Shown: positions 1-8,680 of the stretch, piece after piece
How the letters are laid out: each line of letters opens with the position of its first letter
Numbering within the stretch: position 1 is the stretch's first letter
NCBI RefSeq assembly: GCF_030406325.1
Contig: NZ_JAUEQY010000016.1
Coordinates: forward strand, 174,282-238,281
DNA length: 64,000 bases
Direction: 5' to 3'
From: Actinomadura sp. DC4
Lineage (GTDB): Bacteria > Actinomycetota > Actinomycetes > Streptosporangiales > Streptosporangiaceae
Program-made: the position numbers and the translations under genes
The notes under the pieces: generated by a model
Databases searched by the model: none
What the model saw: the letters and a program-made list of their open reading frames with translations, nothing else
Told to the model about the DNA's origin: nothing

Positions 1-737
1 AGCCCGCCGAGGCCCACGGGCACCTCATCCTCATCACCAAGGTCCACCAGATCGGCGAGAAGTACGACAGCCTCGCCAGCGCCGACAAGCCGCACGCGGT
101 CTTCGACATGGTCGACCTCAACAGCCCGAACCCCGTCCTGCAGCAGCACGTCAACGACACCCACCCCGGGATCGTCGGCAAGCTCGGCAAGGCCCTGAGG
201 ACCGGCGAAATGGTCCTGGGCCGCATCACGCAGGCGCCGGGCAAGGGCGACAACCTGGCGTGGGTCCTCGGCCCGTACGCGCCAGGCGACGAGCAGTACG
301 GCACGGCGTGGCTGAACGCGAACCCGCTGAACAACTTCGGTCAGCCCGCCGGCCAGCAGCAGAACCGGCCCGCGCCCGCCCCGGCACCCCAGGCGCAGCA
401 GCAGGCGCCCCAGCAGTACGCGCAGGGCCCGCAGCAGCAGTACCCGCCCCAGGGCATGCCGCAGCAGTACGCCCCGCAGCCGGCCCCCGCGCCCGCGGCC
501 GCGCCGCCCCAGCAGTACGCGCCGCAGGCACCGCAGCCCCAGTACGGGCCGCCGCAGCAGGCCGCCGCCCCGGCACCCCAGCCGCAGCAGTACGCCCAGC
601 AGCAGCCCCAGCCCGCGCCGCCGGCCACCGCACCACAGATGGACCTCAACAACCCCACGCCCGAGGTCCAGGCGCTCCTGCAGAAGATCGCCCAGGGCGG
701 CGGGCAGCTCCCGCCCGCGCCGCCGCAGGGCGCCTGA
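1..737 (+). CDS. Hypothetical phage protein, 5' end cut by the window, Gln/Pro-rich C-terminus
   Basis: The reading frame is open from base 3 to the TGA at 737 (244 residues visible), so the true start lies left of the window; the ATG at 108 is internal. About 110 ordered residues are followed by a long low-complexity tail of QQYAPQ/PAPAP-type repeats, then a short acidic-hydrophobic end (MDLNNPTPEVQALLQKIAQG). The tail looks like a flexible linker. Position just ahead of helicase and primase genes suggests an early phage gene; I do not recognise the family. An ssDNA-binding role is conceivable from the ordered domain plus flexible tail plan, but no motif supports it. Confidence 0.7.
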   Translation, partial: PAEAHGHLILITKVHQIGEKYDSLASADKPHAVFDMVDLNSPNPVLQQHVNDTHPGIVGKLGKALRTGEMVLGRITQAPGKGDNLAWVLGPYAPGDEQYGTAWLNANPLNNFGQPAGQQQNRPAPAPAPQAQQQAPQQYAQGPQQQYPPQGMPQQYAPQPAPAPAAAPPQQYAPQAPQPQYGPPQQAAAPAPQPQQYAQQQPQPAPPATAPQMDLNNPTPEVQALLQKIAQGGGQLPPAPPQGA

Positions 738-750
738 CCCCCACCCACCA

Positions 751-783
751 GGGGCGGGCCGCACTTCCCCGGCGGCCCGCCCC
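751..783 (+). terminator. GC-rich hairpin between two early phage genes
   Basis: A perfect 12-bp stem (GGGGCGGGCCGC at 751-762 pairing with 772-783) closes a 9-nt loop, 13 bases after the stop of the first gene. There is no clear T run, so it may act as a terminator, attenuator or RNA stabiliser. Confidence 0.5.
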
Positions 784-808
784 GCCACCCACCGACAAGG
801 AGAACGCA

Positions 809-1324
809 GTGCAGATCGAAGTGAAGGTCGGCGACATCGACCTCAGCACCGTCATCCCTGGCTACTACGGACCCGCCGACGAAGCGATGACCATCGGAGA
901 CCTCGTCATCGCCGAGATAGCCCGCCGGTTCATGGAGACTGACGACTGGCGAACCCTCAGGGCGCGGATCCGCGAGATCCGCGATGAGGAGATCCGCACG
1001 CAGATCACCCCCATGATCGCCGACGCGGTCGCCAAGCCCATTCAGCGGACCAGCTCCTACGGCACGCCGATCGGCGAGCCGCTCTCGATGTGTGAGGTCG
1101 TCGTCGAGGAGGCGCGCACGGTCCTCCAGAGCGTCAGGGACCCCCACAGCCGCAACGCCGAGCCGCTCGGCCGGAAGCTCATCCGAGAGATGGTCGAGAA
1201 GGAGATGCGCGCCGAGCTCGGCGCGGTCATCAAGGACGAGCGGCAGAAGGTCGTCGACGCCGTACGCGCCCAGGCGGCCGACCTGATCACCGAGGCCGTC
1301 ACGAAGGGCGTGACCGGCCGATGA
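809..1324 (+). CDS. Hypothetical early phage protein, 171 aa, charged helical
   Basis: The GTG at 809 is chosen because AAGGAG stands 6 bases upstream (797-802) and the frame before it has poor coding character. The protein begins QIEVKVGDIDLSTVIPGYYG. Its C-terminal half is rich in E, R and K and predicted helical (REMVEKEMRAELGAVIKDER), with repeated IREIRDEEIRTQI-like segments suggesting a coiled coil. No family recognised. It overlaps the next gene by 4 bp (ATGA), so the two are probably translationally coupled. Confidence 0.7.
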   Translation: MQIEVKVGDIDLSTVIPGYYGPADEAMTIGDLVIAEIARRFMETDDWRTLRARIREIRDEEIRTQITPMIADAVAKPIQRTSSYGTPIGEPLSMCEVVVEEARTVLQSVRDPHSRNAEPLGRKLIREMVEKEMRAELGAVIKDERQKVVDAVRAQAADLITEAVTKGVTGR

Positions 1325-1644
1325 GCTACCCGACGCCCCTGTCCCGCGTCGAGCGGGACACCCGCGATGAACGGGCCCGCCAGGACGCGAAGTGGGGCGA
1401 GCAGAATCACGACGACGGCACCGGAGATCAGCGCTGGCGCGACGCGGCCAACCGGGTGCAGCTGGACGTCGACGAGGCGGCCCGCCTGGGAGGCACGACG
1501 TGGCGCGGCATCCTCCATGAAGAGGTCTTCGAGGCCTTCGCCGCGATGGACCCGGCCAAGCTGCGTACCGAGCTGATCCAGGTCGCCGCCGTCGCCCAGG
1601 TGTGGGCCGAGGCGATCGACCGGCGAGGCGGCGACCCCGCATGA
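1321..1644 (+). CDS. Small phage protein, possibly MazG-like (all-alpha NTP pyrophosphatase fold)
   Basis: 107 residues, ATG overlapping the previous stop. N-terminal RVERDTRDERARQDAKWGEQ, then a HEEVFEAFA segment and a C-terminal helix LRTELIQVAAVAQVWAEAID. The EExxE-type spacing followed by an ELIQVAAVA helix resembles short phage proteins related to MazG and dUTPase-2, which hydrolyse nucleoside triphosphates with a Glu/Asp-bound metal. This is a family-level impression from motif order only; a metal-binding set is not complete to my eye, so nucleotide hydrolysis is tentative. Confidence 0.6.
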   Translation: MSYPTPLSRVERDTRDERARQDAKWGEQNHDDGTGDQRWRDAANRVQLDVDEAARLGGTTWRGILHEEVFEAFAAMDPAKLRTELIQVAAVAQVWAEAIDRRGGDPA

Positions 1645-1856
1645 CCGGCGGCATGGAGATACCCGACTCGCCGGAGGGCCTGCCGGACAGGCCAGCGCGC
1701 CGTGACTGCGGTTTCTGCGGCTGGGAGCGCACGCCCAAAGACGACAACCACGCTCCCACGTGCTCCTACTGGCACTTCTTCGGCGACCCGGACAAGCCCT
1801 GCCCGTGCTGGAAATGCAACGACCTTCCGGACCCTCGGCCCGTCCCCAAGACCTGA
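1641..1856 (+). CDS. Small Cys-rich protein, probable zinc-binding
   Basis: 71 residues starting at the ATG that overlaps the preceding stop (ATGA at 1641-1644). Contains CGFCGW, then CSYWHFF and CPCWKC, giving at least four well-placed Cys residues for one zinc site. Such tiny zinc-ribbon proteins are common in actinophage early regions, usually of unknown role. A longer in-frame start at 1602 exists but the overlap and GC pattern favour 1641. Confidence 0.65.
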   Translation: MTGGMEIPDSPEGLPDRPARRDCGFCGWERTPKDDNHAPTCSYWHFFGDPDKPCPCWKCNDLPDPRPVPKT

Positions 1857-1942
1857 TGGCCGCCCCGTCCCCAGGCCCGGCCTGGCAGCCGCTCGAGCGC
1901 GGAGACGGGGCACGCGAAACAGCCCTCCCGACAGGAGACGAC

Positions 1943-3589
1943 GTGACCTTCCCATTCGCTCAGCCCGCCGACCTCGACCCGGCGCCGCCGGCCTTCACCC
2001 AGCCCACCGAAGAGCCGCCCGCCGGGCCGCCCGCGCCGGGCCTGCCCGCGTTCCTGCAGCCCGCCGACGACCAGCCCACCCCCCTCACGCCCGCGCCCGC
2101 GCCGCCGCCGACCGCCGCAGCCGTCGCGCAGCTCACCGGCCACACCCCCACCCCCGAACAGCAGGCCACCGTCGAGGCCTTCGCCGCCGGCGGGAACCTC
2201 GTCATCGAAGCCGGCGCCGGATCCGGCAAGACCAGCAGCCTCAAGATGGTCGCGGCCATCGCGGGCCGCCGACGCGGCACCTACATCGCGTTCAACCGCG
2301 CCATCGCCGACGACGCCCGCCGCGGCTTCACCCCCTGGGTGAACTGCGCCACCGCGCACTCCCTGGCGTTCCGCGCGATCGGCAACCAGTTCGGTCACCG
2401 CCTCAACGGCCCGAGGGTGCCCGCCCGCGAGACAGCCCGGCTGCTCCGCATCACCAGCACCCTCAAGACCCCCGGCGACCGGCTCCTCACCCCCTCCATG
2501 CAGGCCCGCATGGTCTCCGACACCGTCACCCGCTTCTGCTACGGCGACACCGCGCAGATCGAGCCGTGGCACGTGCCGCGCGTCGCCGGCCTCGACGACC
2601 ACGCCACCGTCACGATGCTCCGCGCCGAACTCCTCCCGTACGCCCGCCGCATGTGGGACGACCTCGGCAGCCCCGACGGGCAGCTGAGGTTCCAGCACGA
2701 CCACTACCTGAAGATGTGGCAGCTGTCCGGGCCCGTCCTGCCCGCCGACTACGTCATGCTCGACGAAGCCCAGGACGCCAACCCCGTCATCGCCGCCATC
2801 GTCGCCGCCCAGGGCCACGCGCAGCGGATCCTCGTCGGTGACCGCGCCCAGGCCATCTACGGGTGGCGCGGCGCCCGCGACGCCATGGCCGGCTTCGACG
2901 GGACACGGCTCCGGCTCTCCCAGTCCTTCCGGTTCGGCGACACGATCGCCCGCGAGGCCAACAAGTGGCTGGCCGTGCTCGACACCGGCCTGCGCCTCAC
3001 CGGCTACGACCAGATCACCTCCACCATCGGCCCCCTCGACGAGCCGGCCGCGATCCTGTGCCGCGGCAACAGCGAAACCGTCCGGCAGGTCATGGCCGCC
3101 CTCACCGCGGGGAAGCGGGCAGCGCTCGTCGGCGGCGGCCGCGAAGTCCGCCGCCTCGCCGAAGCCGCCGTCACCCTCAAGGCGGGGAAGGGCTGCTCCC
3201 ACCCCGAGCTGTACGCCTTCAAAACCTGGGGTGAGCTGCAGGAGTACGTCGAACAGGACTCCGAGGGCAGCGACCTGAAGACGTTCGTGAAGCTCGTCGA
3301 CGAGTACGGCCCCGAGGTGATCATCGACGTGGTGGAGAACCTCGTCGTCGAGCAGCACGCCGACGTCACCGTCTCCACCGTCCACAAGGCCAAGGGCCGC
3401 GAGTGGACCAGCGTCCGCATCGCGAACGACTTCCCGCGGCCCAAGGCCGTCGGCGACGACGGCGAGGACCAGGGCGTGCCCGCCGACGACGCGATGCTCG
3501 CGTACGTCGCCGTCACCCGCGCCCGCGAAGGCCTCGACCGGACCGGCCTCGCCTGGATCGACCACTACACGGAGGCGAACCGTGGCTGA
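1943..3589 (+). CDS. UvrD/Rep-type superfamily 1 DNA helicase
   Basis: 548 residues from the GTG at 1943, chosen for AGGAG 5 bases upstream; in-frame starts at 1760 and 1856 lack such a site. A Pro-rich N-terminus (about 65 residues) precedes the helicase core. Motif I is GAGSGKTS (near residue 88), motif II DEAQD (near 273), motif III VGDRAQAIYGWRGA, motif IV LSQSFRFG, motif V TVHKAKGREW and motif VI VAVTRARE (near 520). All SF1A signature motifs are present, so an ATP-driven 3'-5' helicase is well supported. It sits in the replication block with the primase-helicase at 4443 and probably serves phage DNA replication or recombination. Confidence 0.9.
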   Translation: MTFPFAQPADLDPAPPAFTQPTEEPPAGPPAPGLPAFLQPADDQPTPLTPAPAPPPTAAAVAQLTGHTPTPEQQATVEAFAAGGNLVIEAGAGSGKTSSLKMVAAIAGRRRGTYIAFNRAIADDARRGFTPWVNCATAHSLAFRAIGNQFGHRLNGPRVPARETARLLRITSTLKTPGDRLLTPSMQARMVSDTVTRFCYGDTAQIEPWHVPRVAGLDDHATVTMLRAELLPYARRMWDDLGSPDGQLRFQHDHYLKMWQLSGPVLPADYVMLDEAQDANPVIAAIVAAQGHAQRILVGDRAQAIYGWRGARDAMAGFDGTRLRLSQSFRFGDTIAREANKWLAVLDTGLRLTGYDQITSTIGPLDEPAAILCRGNSETVRQVMAALTAGKRAALVGGGREVRRLAEAAVTLKAGKGCSHPELYAFKTWGELQEYVEQDSEGSDLKTFVKLVDEYGPEVIIDVVENLVVEQHADVTVSTVHKAKGREWTSVRIANDFPRPKAVGDDGEDQGVPADDAMLAYVAVTRAREGLDRTGLAWIDHYTEANRG

Positions 3590-3767
3590 CTCGACCGTGA
3601 CCGCTGAGCCCGGACCCGGACGCCACGACCCGCCCACCGACTACATCTGCCTCGACGAGTGGCGCGACGACACCGCCGTGTGCGTCTGCCAGCTCCCCGA
3701 AGGCCATGGCGAGGACTGGCACGAATGCCGTTGCGGCAAGACATGGCAGGAGGGCCCTCGTGTCTGA
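3582..3767 (+). CDS. Small Cys-rich phage protein, 61 aa
   Basis: GTG start at 3582 overlapping the helicase stop by 8 bp. Contains C-x-C pairs (VCVCQLPEGHGEDWHECRC), a C-C-H-C-C array compatible with one zinc ion. Similar short proteins with an LPxGHxxxWH-C core occur in actinophages. Function unknown; translational coupling to the helicase is likely from the overlap. Confidence 0.6.
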   Translation: MADSTVTAEPGPGRHDPPTDYICLDEWRDDTAVCVCQLPEGHGEDWHECRCGKTWQEGPRV

Positions 3768-4389
3768 GCCCGACGAGCTGGGCACCACCGGTGGCCTGCG
3801 TGAACAGCTGACCGCGATCGTCACCCGCTGGGCACTGATGTACCCGCTCGGTAACTACGGGATCTGGAGCACCGCCGACGGCACCACGCGGGAGCAACTC
3901 GCCGAGATCGCGGCGAGCATCGCTGCGGGCTGGGGACGCGACATCGCCGACCGCATGCTGGCCGCGCTCACCGCCGACCACGGTGACCTGCTGGACCGGA
4001 TGACGACGGCGCTGCGTGGGCACTACCTGCTCACTGGTGGCCAACCATATGGGGCCAGCGCCTGCGGGTGCGAGCGCTGGACCGGGCGCCTCCAGGACTG
4101 GACGGGGCACCTCGCCGAGGTCGCCCTGGCCGTCTTCGGCGAGCACACCGCACACCTCGCGGGCCGGCTCGCCCAGGCCGAGGCCCGCGCCGAACAGGTC
4201 GAGGATCTCCTCAGCATCGCGCACGACACGTCCAACAGGGCCGAGGCCACGATCGCGCGGGTACGGCGCCTGTGCGAGATGACCATCGCCACTTCCATCC
4301 GCGCGCAAGCCATCGACCAGGCAGTCGACACCCTCGCTGTCTTGGACGGCCGTGGCGCCCCCGACGCCCCTGAACCCGAGACCACGTAA
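3760..4389 (+). CDS. Hypothetical early phage protein, 209 aa
   Basis: The GTG at 3760 has a GGCAGGAGGG ribosome site just upstream and overlaps the previous gene by 8 bp; the longer frame from 3706 would overlap far more. The protein has an N-terminal helical region, a central segment with two close Cys (ASACGCERW), and a long C-terminal helix rich in A, E, R and Q (AGRLAQAEARAEQVEDLLSI) likely to form a coiled coil. Family not recognised. Confidence 0.65.
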   Translation: MSEPDELGTTGGLREQLTAIVTRWALMYPLGNYGIWSTADGTTREQLAEIAASIAAGWGRDIADRMLAALTADHGDLLDRMTTALRGHYLLTGGQPYGASACGCERWTGRLQDWTGHLAEVALAVFGEHTAHLAGRLAQAEARAEQVEDLLSIAHDTSNRAEATIARVRRLCEMTIATSIRAQAIDQAVDTLAVLDGRGAPDAPEPETT

Positions 4390-4442
4390 CCGCACCGCCT
4401 GCATCCCTGTCCCCGACATACCGCGCACCGCAGGAGCTCCAC

Positions 4443-7085
4443 TTGAGCAACGACGCCGACGCCACCCCACCCGCGGCACTCACCGCCACGGCCCTCCACT
4501 TCCACGACGTCGGCATCGTCGTCATCCCCGTACGGGGTGACGGCACCAAGGCGCCCGCCGTGAACTGGCGGCCCATCTACCGGCGAGAACAGCCACCCCC
4601 CACCCGGCAACAGGTCGAAGACTGGGCGCGCCGCCATCACGGCATAGGCATCCTCACCGGCGCAGTGTCCGGACAGCTGGAGATGTTCGAGCTGGAAGGC
4701 CGCGCCGTCGACGGCGGGCTGCTACCCGAGCTCCTCCAACTCGCCGCGGCCGCCGGCATCGGCGACCTCCTACAGCAGCTGCTCGGCGGATACCTCGAAC
4801 GCACCCCGTCCGGCGGCATCCACATTCTGTACCGCGTCGACGGCGCGGCCGCCCGCCCCAACACGAAGCTCGCCCGGCGCCCTTCCACGCCTGAGGAACT
4901 CGCCGCGTGGAAGGCAGCCCAGCAGGCGAGCATCGACGCCGAGCAGGACGAGAACACCCGGGCGAAACGCCAGCGGACCCTCGACGGCATCACCCGCGGC
5001 GAGCAAGTGCCCCAGGTCCTCATCGAGACGCGCGGCGAAGGCGGGTTTGTCGTTACCGCGCCGTCAGCGGGACCGGTCCACGAGACCGGCCGCCCATGGG
5101 AGCTGCTCGCCGGCGGTCCCGGCAGCATCCCCACCATCACTGGCGAGCAGCGCGACGCCCTCTACGAGGTCGCCGCCGTCCTCGACCGGATGCCGCCGCC
5201 CCCAGAGCCGATCCGGTTCCTGCAGCCCTCCGACGACCGCGAGCACGCCGCCGGCGGGCTCTCCCCAGGCGACGACTACGAGGCTCGCACCGACTGGGCG
5301 GAGATCCTCGGCCCGCACGGCTGGACCCTCGTCACCGCGCACGGCAAAGGCCGATTCTGGCGTCGGCCCGGGAAACGCGCCGGCATCTCCGCGTCGACCG
5401 GCATGCGCGACGACCGCGACCGCCTGTACGTCTTCACCACCTCGACCGAATTCGCCAGCGAAACGCCGTACACGAAGTTCGGCGCGCACGCCCTCCTGGA
5501 GTACGGCGGGGACCACACCGCGGCCGCCAAGGCCCTCCACGCCGCCGGATACGGCCGCCCAGCGCCCGAGCCGTCCCGGCCCGTCCTCGGCCCCCAGCCC
5601 GTCCCCACCGGCATGGGCGTCGACGGGAACCTCGCCACCGTCACCCAGCTCAACCCCGCGCAGACACAGCCGCTCACCGTCGTCGAAGAACGCACCTACG
5701 AACGATCCGACGACGGCGCCGCCCTCGCCCTCGTCGACCGGTTCGGCGACGTCGTCCGGTACTGCCCCGACCGCGGCCGCTGGCTCACCTGGGACGGCAC
5801 CCGCTGGCACTGGGAACCCTCCTCCGGCGGCCTCGTACGCGAATACGCCAAACGCGTCGCCCGGTCCCTCCCCGAAGGCCCCGACAAGGAAGCAGAGCGG
5901 CACAAGAAACGCGCCCTGGCCGCGGTCGGCACCACCGCCATGCTCACCCAGGCCGAGACCGACACCCGCGTCGTCGTCTCCATCGACGACCTCGACAACC
6001 ACCCCTGGGAGCTCAACACCCCCGGCGGGATCGTCGACCTCCGCACCGGCGAACTCCTCCCCTCCGACCCCGCCCAGCTCCACACCCGCATCACCTCCTG
6101 CACGCCCGCCCCCGACGCCGACCCCGCCCTGTGGTCCGGGTTCCTCGCCGCCACGTTCAACGCCGACGACGCCCTCATCGCCTACCTCCAGCGTCTCGTC
6201 GGATACAGCTCCACAGGCGCCGTCACCAAGCACGTCCTGCCCTTCGCGTTCGGCTCCGGAGGCAACGGCAAGGGGGTCTTCCTCGAAGCGCTCACGGCCG
6301 TCCTGGGCGACTACGCGACGTCCGCGCCCAGCGGCTTCCTGATGAGCAAGGCCAACCCCAGCCACGAGACCGAGATCGCGCGCCTCGCCGGCGTCCGCAT
6401 GGTCATCTGCTCCGAGGTCGGCGAGGACGACAAGTTCGACGAGGTCCGCGTCAAACAGCTCACCGGCGGCGACTCACTGACCGCGCGGTTCATGCGCGCC
6501 GACCACTTCACGTTCACCCCCACCCACCACCTCTGGTTGATGGGCAACCACAAGCCCGCCGTACGGTCCGGCGGGCGCGCGTTCTGGCGGCGCCTGCGCC
6601 TCATCCCGTTCGTCCACGAGGTCCCCAAGGAACAGGTCATCGACGACCTGCAGGGAATCCTCGCCCGCGACCACGGCCCCGCCATTCTCGCGTGGATTAT
6701 CAGGGGCGCCGTGGAATTCGCCAAGGGTGGCTTGGATGAGCCGGACAGCGTGAAAGCGGCGACCGAAGAATACGAGCACGATCAGGACTCGGTCGGGCAA
6801 TTCGTGGAATCCCTCTGCCACATCGGCGGAAACAAGGACTACGCCCGCACCAGGGTGTCGAAGGTCCGCGAGGAATACGAGAAGTTCTGCTACACCGAGG
6901 GCGAGACCCCGGTGTCCGCCAAGGCCCTCACGACCGCCCTGAAGCGCCACGGCGTCGAGTCGGTCCAGGGCAGCAAGGGCGCCCGGTTCTACGCCGGCCT
7001 GACGCTCCTGGTGGAGGAAGAGCCGCCACCTCACGAGCCGAGAGACACAGAACCGCAACCCCCCGAGCAGCTGGGGTGGCGGTGA
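4443..7085 (+). CDS. Phage primase-helicase: PrimPol-like N-terminus plus P4/D5-type SF3 helicase
   Basis: 880 residues, TTG start with AGGAG 7 bases upstream. Residues about 15-190 resemble the bifunctional primase-polymerase (PrimPol) fold (GIVVIPVRGDGTKAPAV, then GILTGAVSGQLEMFELEG, where acidic Glu stands in for the usual Asp pair). After a linker, the C-terminal half matches the D5/P4 family: Walker A GSGGNGKG near residue 604, then CSEVGEDDKFDEVRVKQLTG, a conserved GD-x-LTARFM strand, LMGNHKP and FWRRLRLIPF. These are the SF3 hexameric helicase motifs. The protein should unwind the origin and make primers. The repeat- and DnaA-box-rich stretch immediately downstream is the likely site of action. 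Confidence 0.9.
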   Translation: MSNDADATPPAALTATALHFHDVGIVVIPVRGDGTKAPAVNWRPIYRREQPPPTRQQVEDWARRHHGIGILTGAVSGQLEMFELEGRAVDGGLLPELLQLAAAAGIGDLLQQLLGGYLERTPSGGIHILYRVDGAAARPNTKLARRPSTPEELAAWKAAQQASIDAEQDENTRAKRQRTLDGITRGEQVPQVLIETRGEGGFVVTAPSAGPVHETGRPWELLAGGPGSIPTITGEQRDALYEVAAVLDRMPPPPEPIRFLQPSDDREHAAGGLSPGDDYEARTDWAEILGPHGWTLVTAHGKGRFWRRPGKRAGISASTGMRDDRDRLYVFTTSTEFASETPYTKFGAHALLEYGGDHTAAAKALHAAGYGRPAPEPSRPVLGPQPVPTGMGVDGNLATVTQLNPAQTQPLTVVEERTYERSDDGAALALVDRFGDVVRYCPDRGRWLTWDGTRWHWEPSSGGLVREYAKRVARSLPEGPDKEAERHKKRALAAVGTTAMLTQAETDTRVVVSIDDLDNHPWELNTPGGIVDLRTGELLPSDPAQLHTRITSCTPAPDADPALWSGFLAATFNADDALIAYLQRLVGYSSTGAVTKHVLPFAFGSGGNGKGVFLEALTAVLGDYATSAPSGFLMSKANPSHETEIARLAGVRMVICSEVGEDDKFDEVRVKQLTGGDSLTARFMRADHFTFTPTHHLWLMGNHKPAVRSGGRAFWRRLRLIPFVHEVPKEQVIDDLQGILARDHGPAILAWIIRGAVEFAKGGLDEPDSVKAATEEYEHDQDSVGQFVESLCHIGGNKDYARTRVSKVREEYEKFCYTEGETPVSAKALTTALKRHGVESVQGSKGARFYAGLTLLVEEEPPPHEPRDTEPQPPEQLGWR

Positions 7086-7409
7086 CCGCCGCGGGGTGCA
7101 GGTTGCCGGGGTGCGGAACCGCAACCCGCACCCGCATTTATCCACAGACGGAACCCGCAACCCTGGCGGACAGGAACGGACTCAAGAAATCCGCAACCCT
7201 CACTCCCATCGCGGCAGCTCACGTAGGGATAGCCGCCACGGAATCCGCAACCCGTAACCGACACCGCATCTCTGGAAAAACCGCAACCCGTAGAAGTTAT
7301 CCACAGGCCATGGGTTGCGGGTTGCAGTTTTTCCCTGGTTATCGCCTACACGCGCGCGTGCACACACACGCAAAGCGCTCAACCAGAGCACCTGCAACAT
7401 CCGCAACCC
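7053..7409. other. Candidate phage replication origin: CCGCAACCC iterons with two DnaA boxes
   Basis: Between the primase-helicase and the next gene the motif CCGCAACCC occurs six times directly (7119, 7155, 7191, 7245, 7281, 7401) and once inverted (7312-7320), plus an 8-base copy at 7053. Four of the five gaps between direct copies are 36, 36, 54 and 36 bp. Two perfect TTATCCACA boxes, the DnaA consensus, lie at 7138-7146 and 7297-7305. An iteron array with DnaA boxes behind a replicative helicase gene is the classic layout of a plasmid or phage origin. No convincing gene occupies 7086-7443. Confidence 0.6.
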
Positions 7410-7443
7410 GCGCCCAGCGAGCCGCAGCCGAGGCAGGCGCCCC

Positions 7444-7809
7444 ATGAACCTGCGGAACCCCGCCAGCGCCCTCCATGCAGTCCTCGCCGGCTGCCCGCGC
7501 TGCCGCTGCCTCGTCATCCGAGCCCTCGACGAGGCCGTCTGCGCGTTCGACGTCCGCCTCGATCCCGAGCCGCTCGCCGAAATCGGAGAGCTCAACGCGC
7601 TCCTCGCCGGACGGATGAGCTACGACCTCATCCCCATCGCAGGCCACCACGAAATCGCGGCCCGCGACCAATGGCGAATACGAAACCGCAAATACCCCGT
7701 GCTCGCCACGCACAGATGCCCCGGCCGGATCCCCGCCACCGCCGCCGCGCAATTCAAATCCTCGACCATGAAAGGCGACCGCCATGCAGCAAAACGACCG
7801 CCGTTCTGA
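7444..7809 (+). CDS. Hypothetical phage protein, 121 aa
   Basis: ATG start right after the iteron block. N-terminal CPRCRCL gives a small Cys cluster, then a mixed segment ending near HHEIAARDQWRIRNRKYPV. The C-terminal 20 residues overlap the start of the next gene by 26 bp. No known family; the short Cys motif could bind zinc, but a full four-ligand site is not evident. Confidence 0.55.
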   Translation: MNLRNPASALHAVLAGCPRCRCLVIRALDEAVCAFDVRLDPEPLAEIGELNALLAGRMSYDLIPIAGHHEIAARDQWRIRNRKYPVLATHRCPGRIPATAAAQFKSSTMKGDRHAAKRPPF

Positions 7810-8680
7810 CGAAACCCAGGCCGAGGCGCTCGCCCGACTCGTCGGCGAGCTCGTCGACGAGGTCCGCACCACCGCCGAGGTCACCCGCTACCGTCGCGTC
7901 CGCCGCGGCCGCGACCGGACCATCGCCGTCATCGACCTGACCACCCACCGCACCCGCGCGCCCGGCATCATCGACCAGCTCCACGCCATCCAGGCCGCGG
8001 CCGCGACCGTCGCCGTCGACGTCTACCGCTGGGTCCGCGACCAGGACGACCCGTGCCCTCCGGAGCGGGTCTGCGCGCACGGCCACTGGATGTACCTCCG
8101 CACCGAACGCCGCCCAGCCGCGCCGTACGGCATCGTCACCGCCGGCAACGCCGTACCGAGCGGCAGCCCCGGCTGGGACGCCGACGGCGCACTGTCCCCG
8201 ATGCCCTCCGGCGGCTCATGGGAGTCCAAGGAGCCGGCCGCGGCCGCAGCCCTCAACCTGTCCCTCGACATCCGCGCCGGCGTCACCGAACTCCGCGAGC
8301 AGCTCGGCGCCACGTACCCCGAGCCGTCCACGAAGCGAGGACTGCGCGACCTCGTCGCCCTGGCCCTGATCGCCGACGAGCGCGACGTCCACCGCGCCGT
8401 CGGCCGCGTCCGCTCCTGGGTGTCCACCGCGAAGATCGTCCTCGGGTATGAGGCGCCCATCGTCGCCCTGCGCGACATGTACTGCCGGCACTGCGGCGGG
8501 CAGCTCCTCGTACGCACCGACGCCTCCAGCGCCGTCTGGTGCGACGGCTACGTGCCCCTCCACGGGCCCGCCGCCGACGAGGACGCGCCGTTCCCGATCG
8601 GATACGAGCGCTGCGGGGCTTCCTGGCCACGCGGCTCCTGGGTCGCACTCCTCGACGAGATGGAAGGCTTGAGCGCATGA
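7784..8680 (+). CDS. Hypothetical phage protein, 298 aa, with C-terminal Cys/zinc-ribbon-like segment
   Basis: ATG at 7784 in MQQNDRRSDETQAEALARLV. The N-terminal two thirds is mainly helical; residues near 230-275 hold YCRHCGGQL followed by VWCDGYVPL and YERCG, a possible zinc ribbon. Similar mid-size proteins occur in actinophage early regions near primase genes. Function unknown. Its stop overlaps the next ATG by 4 bp. Confidence 0.7.
   Translation: MQQNDRRSDETQAEALARLVGELVDEVRTTAEVTRYRRVRRGRDRTIAVIDLTTHRTRAPGIIDQLHAIQAAAATVAVDVYRWVRDQDDPCPPERVCAHGHWMYLRTERRPAAPYGIVTAGNAVPSGSPGWDADGALSPMPSGGSWESKEPAAAAALNLSLDIRAGVTELREQLGATYPEPSTKRGLRDLVALALIADERDVHRAVGRVRSWVSTAKIVLGYEAPIVALRDMYCRHCGGQLLVRTDASSAVWCDGYVPLHGPAADEDAPFPIGYERCGASWPRGSWVALLDEMEGLSA

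Noticed and set aside
341..1759. Long minus-strand open frame across the first genes (472 codons)
   Set aside because: Low-complexity shadow of the GC-rich plus genes, with no ribosome site and no recognisable domain; it covers three separate genes on the other strand.
1766..3637. Minus-strand open frame of 623 codons opposite the helicase
   Set aside because: Antisense to a gene with full SF1 helicase motifs; composition is Gly/Asp/Val-rich as expected from a mirrored GC-rich frame.
4907..6739. Alternative plus frame of 610 codons within the primase
   Set aside because: Arg-rich shadow frame inside a gene with clear PrimPol and SF3 motifs.
7076..7447. Open plus frame of 123 codons across the iteron region
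   Set aside because: The peptide only mirrors the repeats (many T, A, R) with no ribosome site; the region is better explained as an origin.
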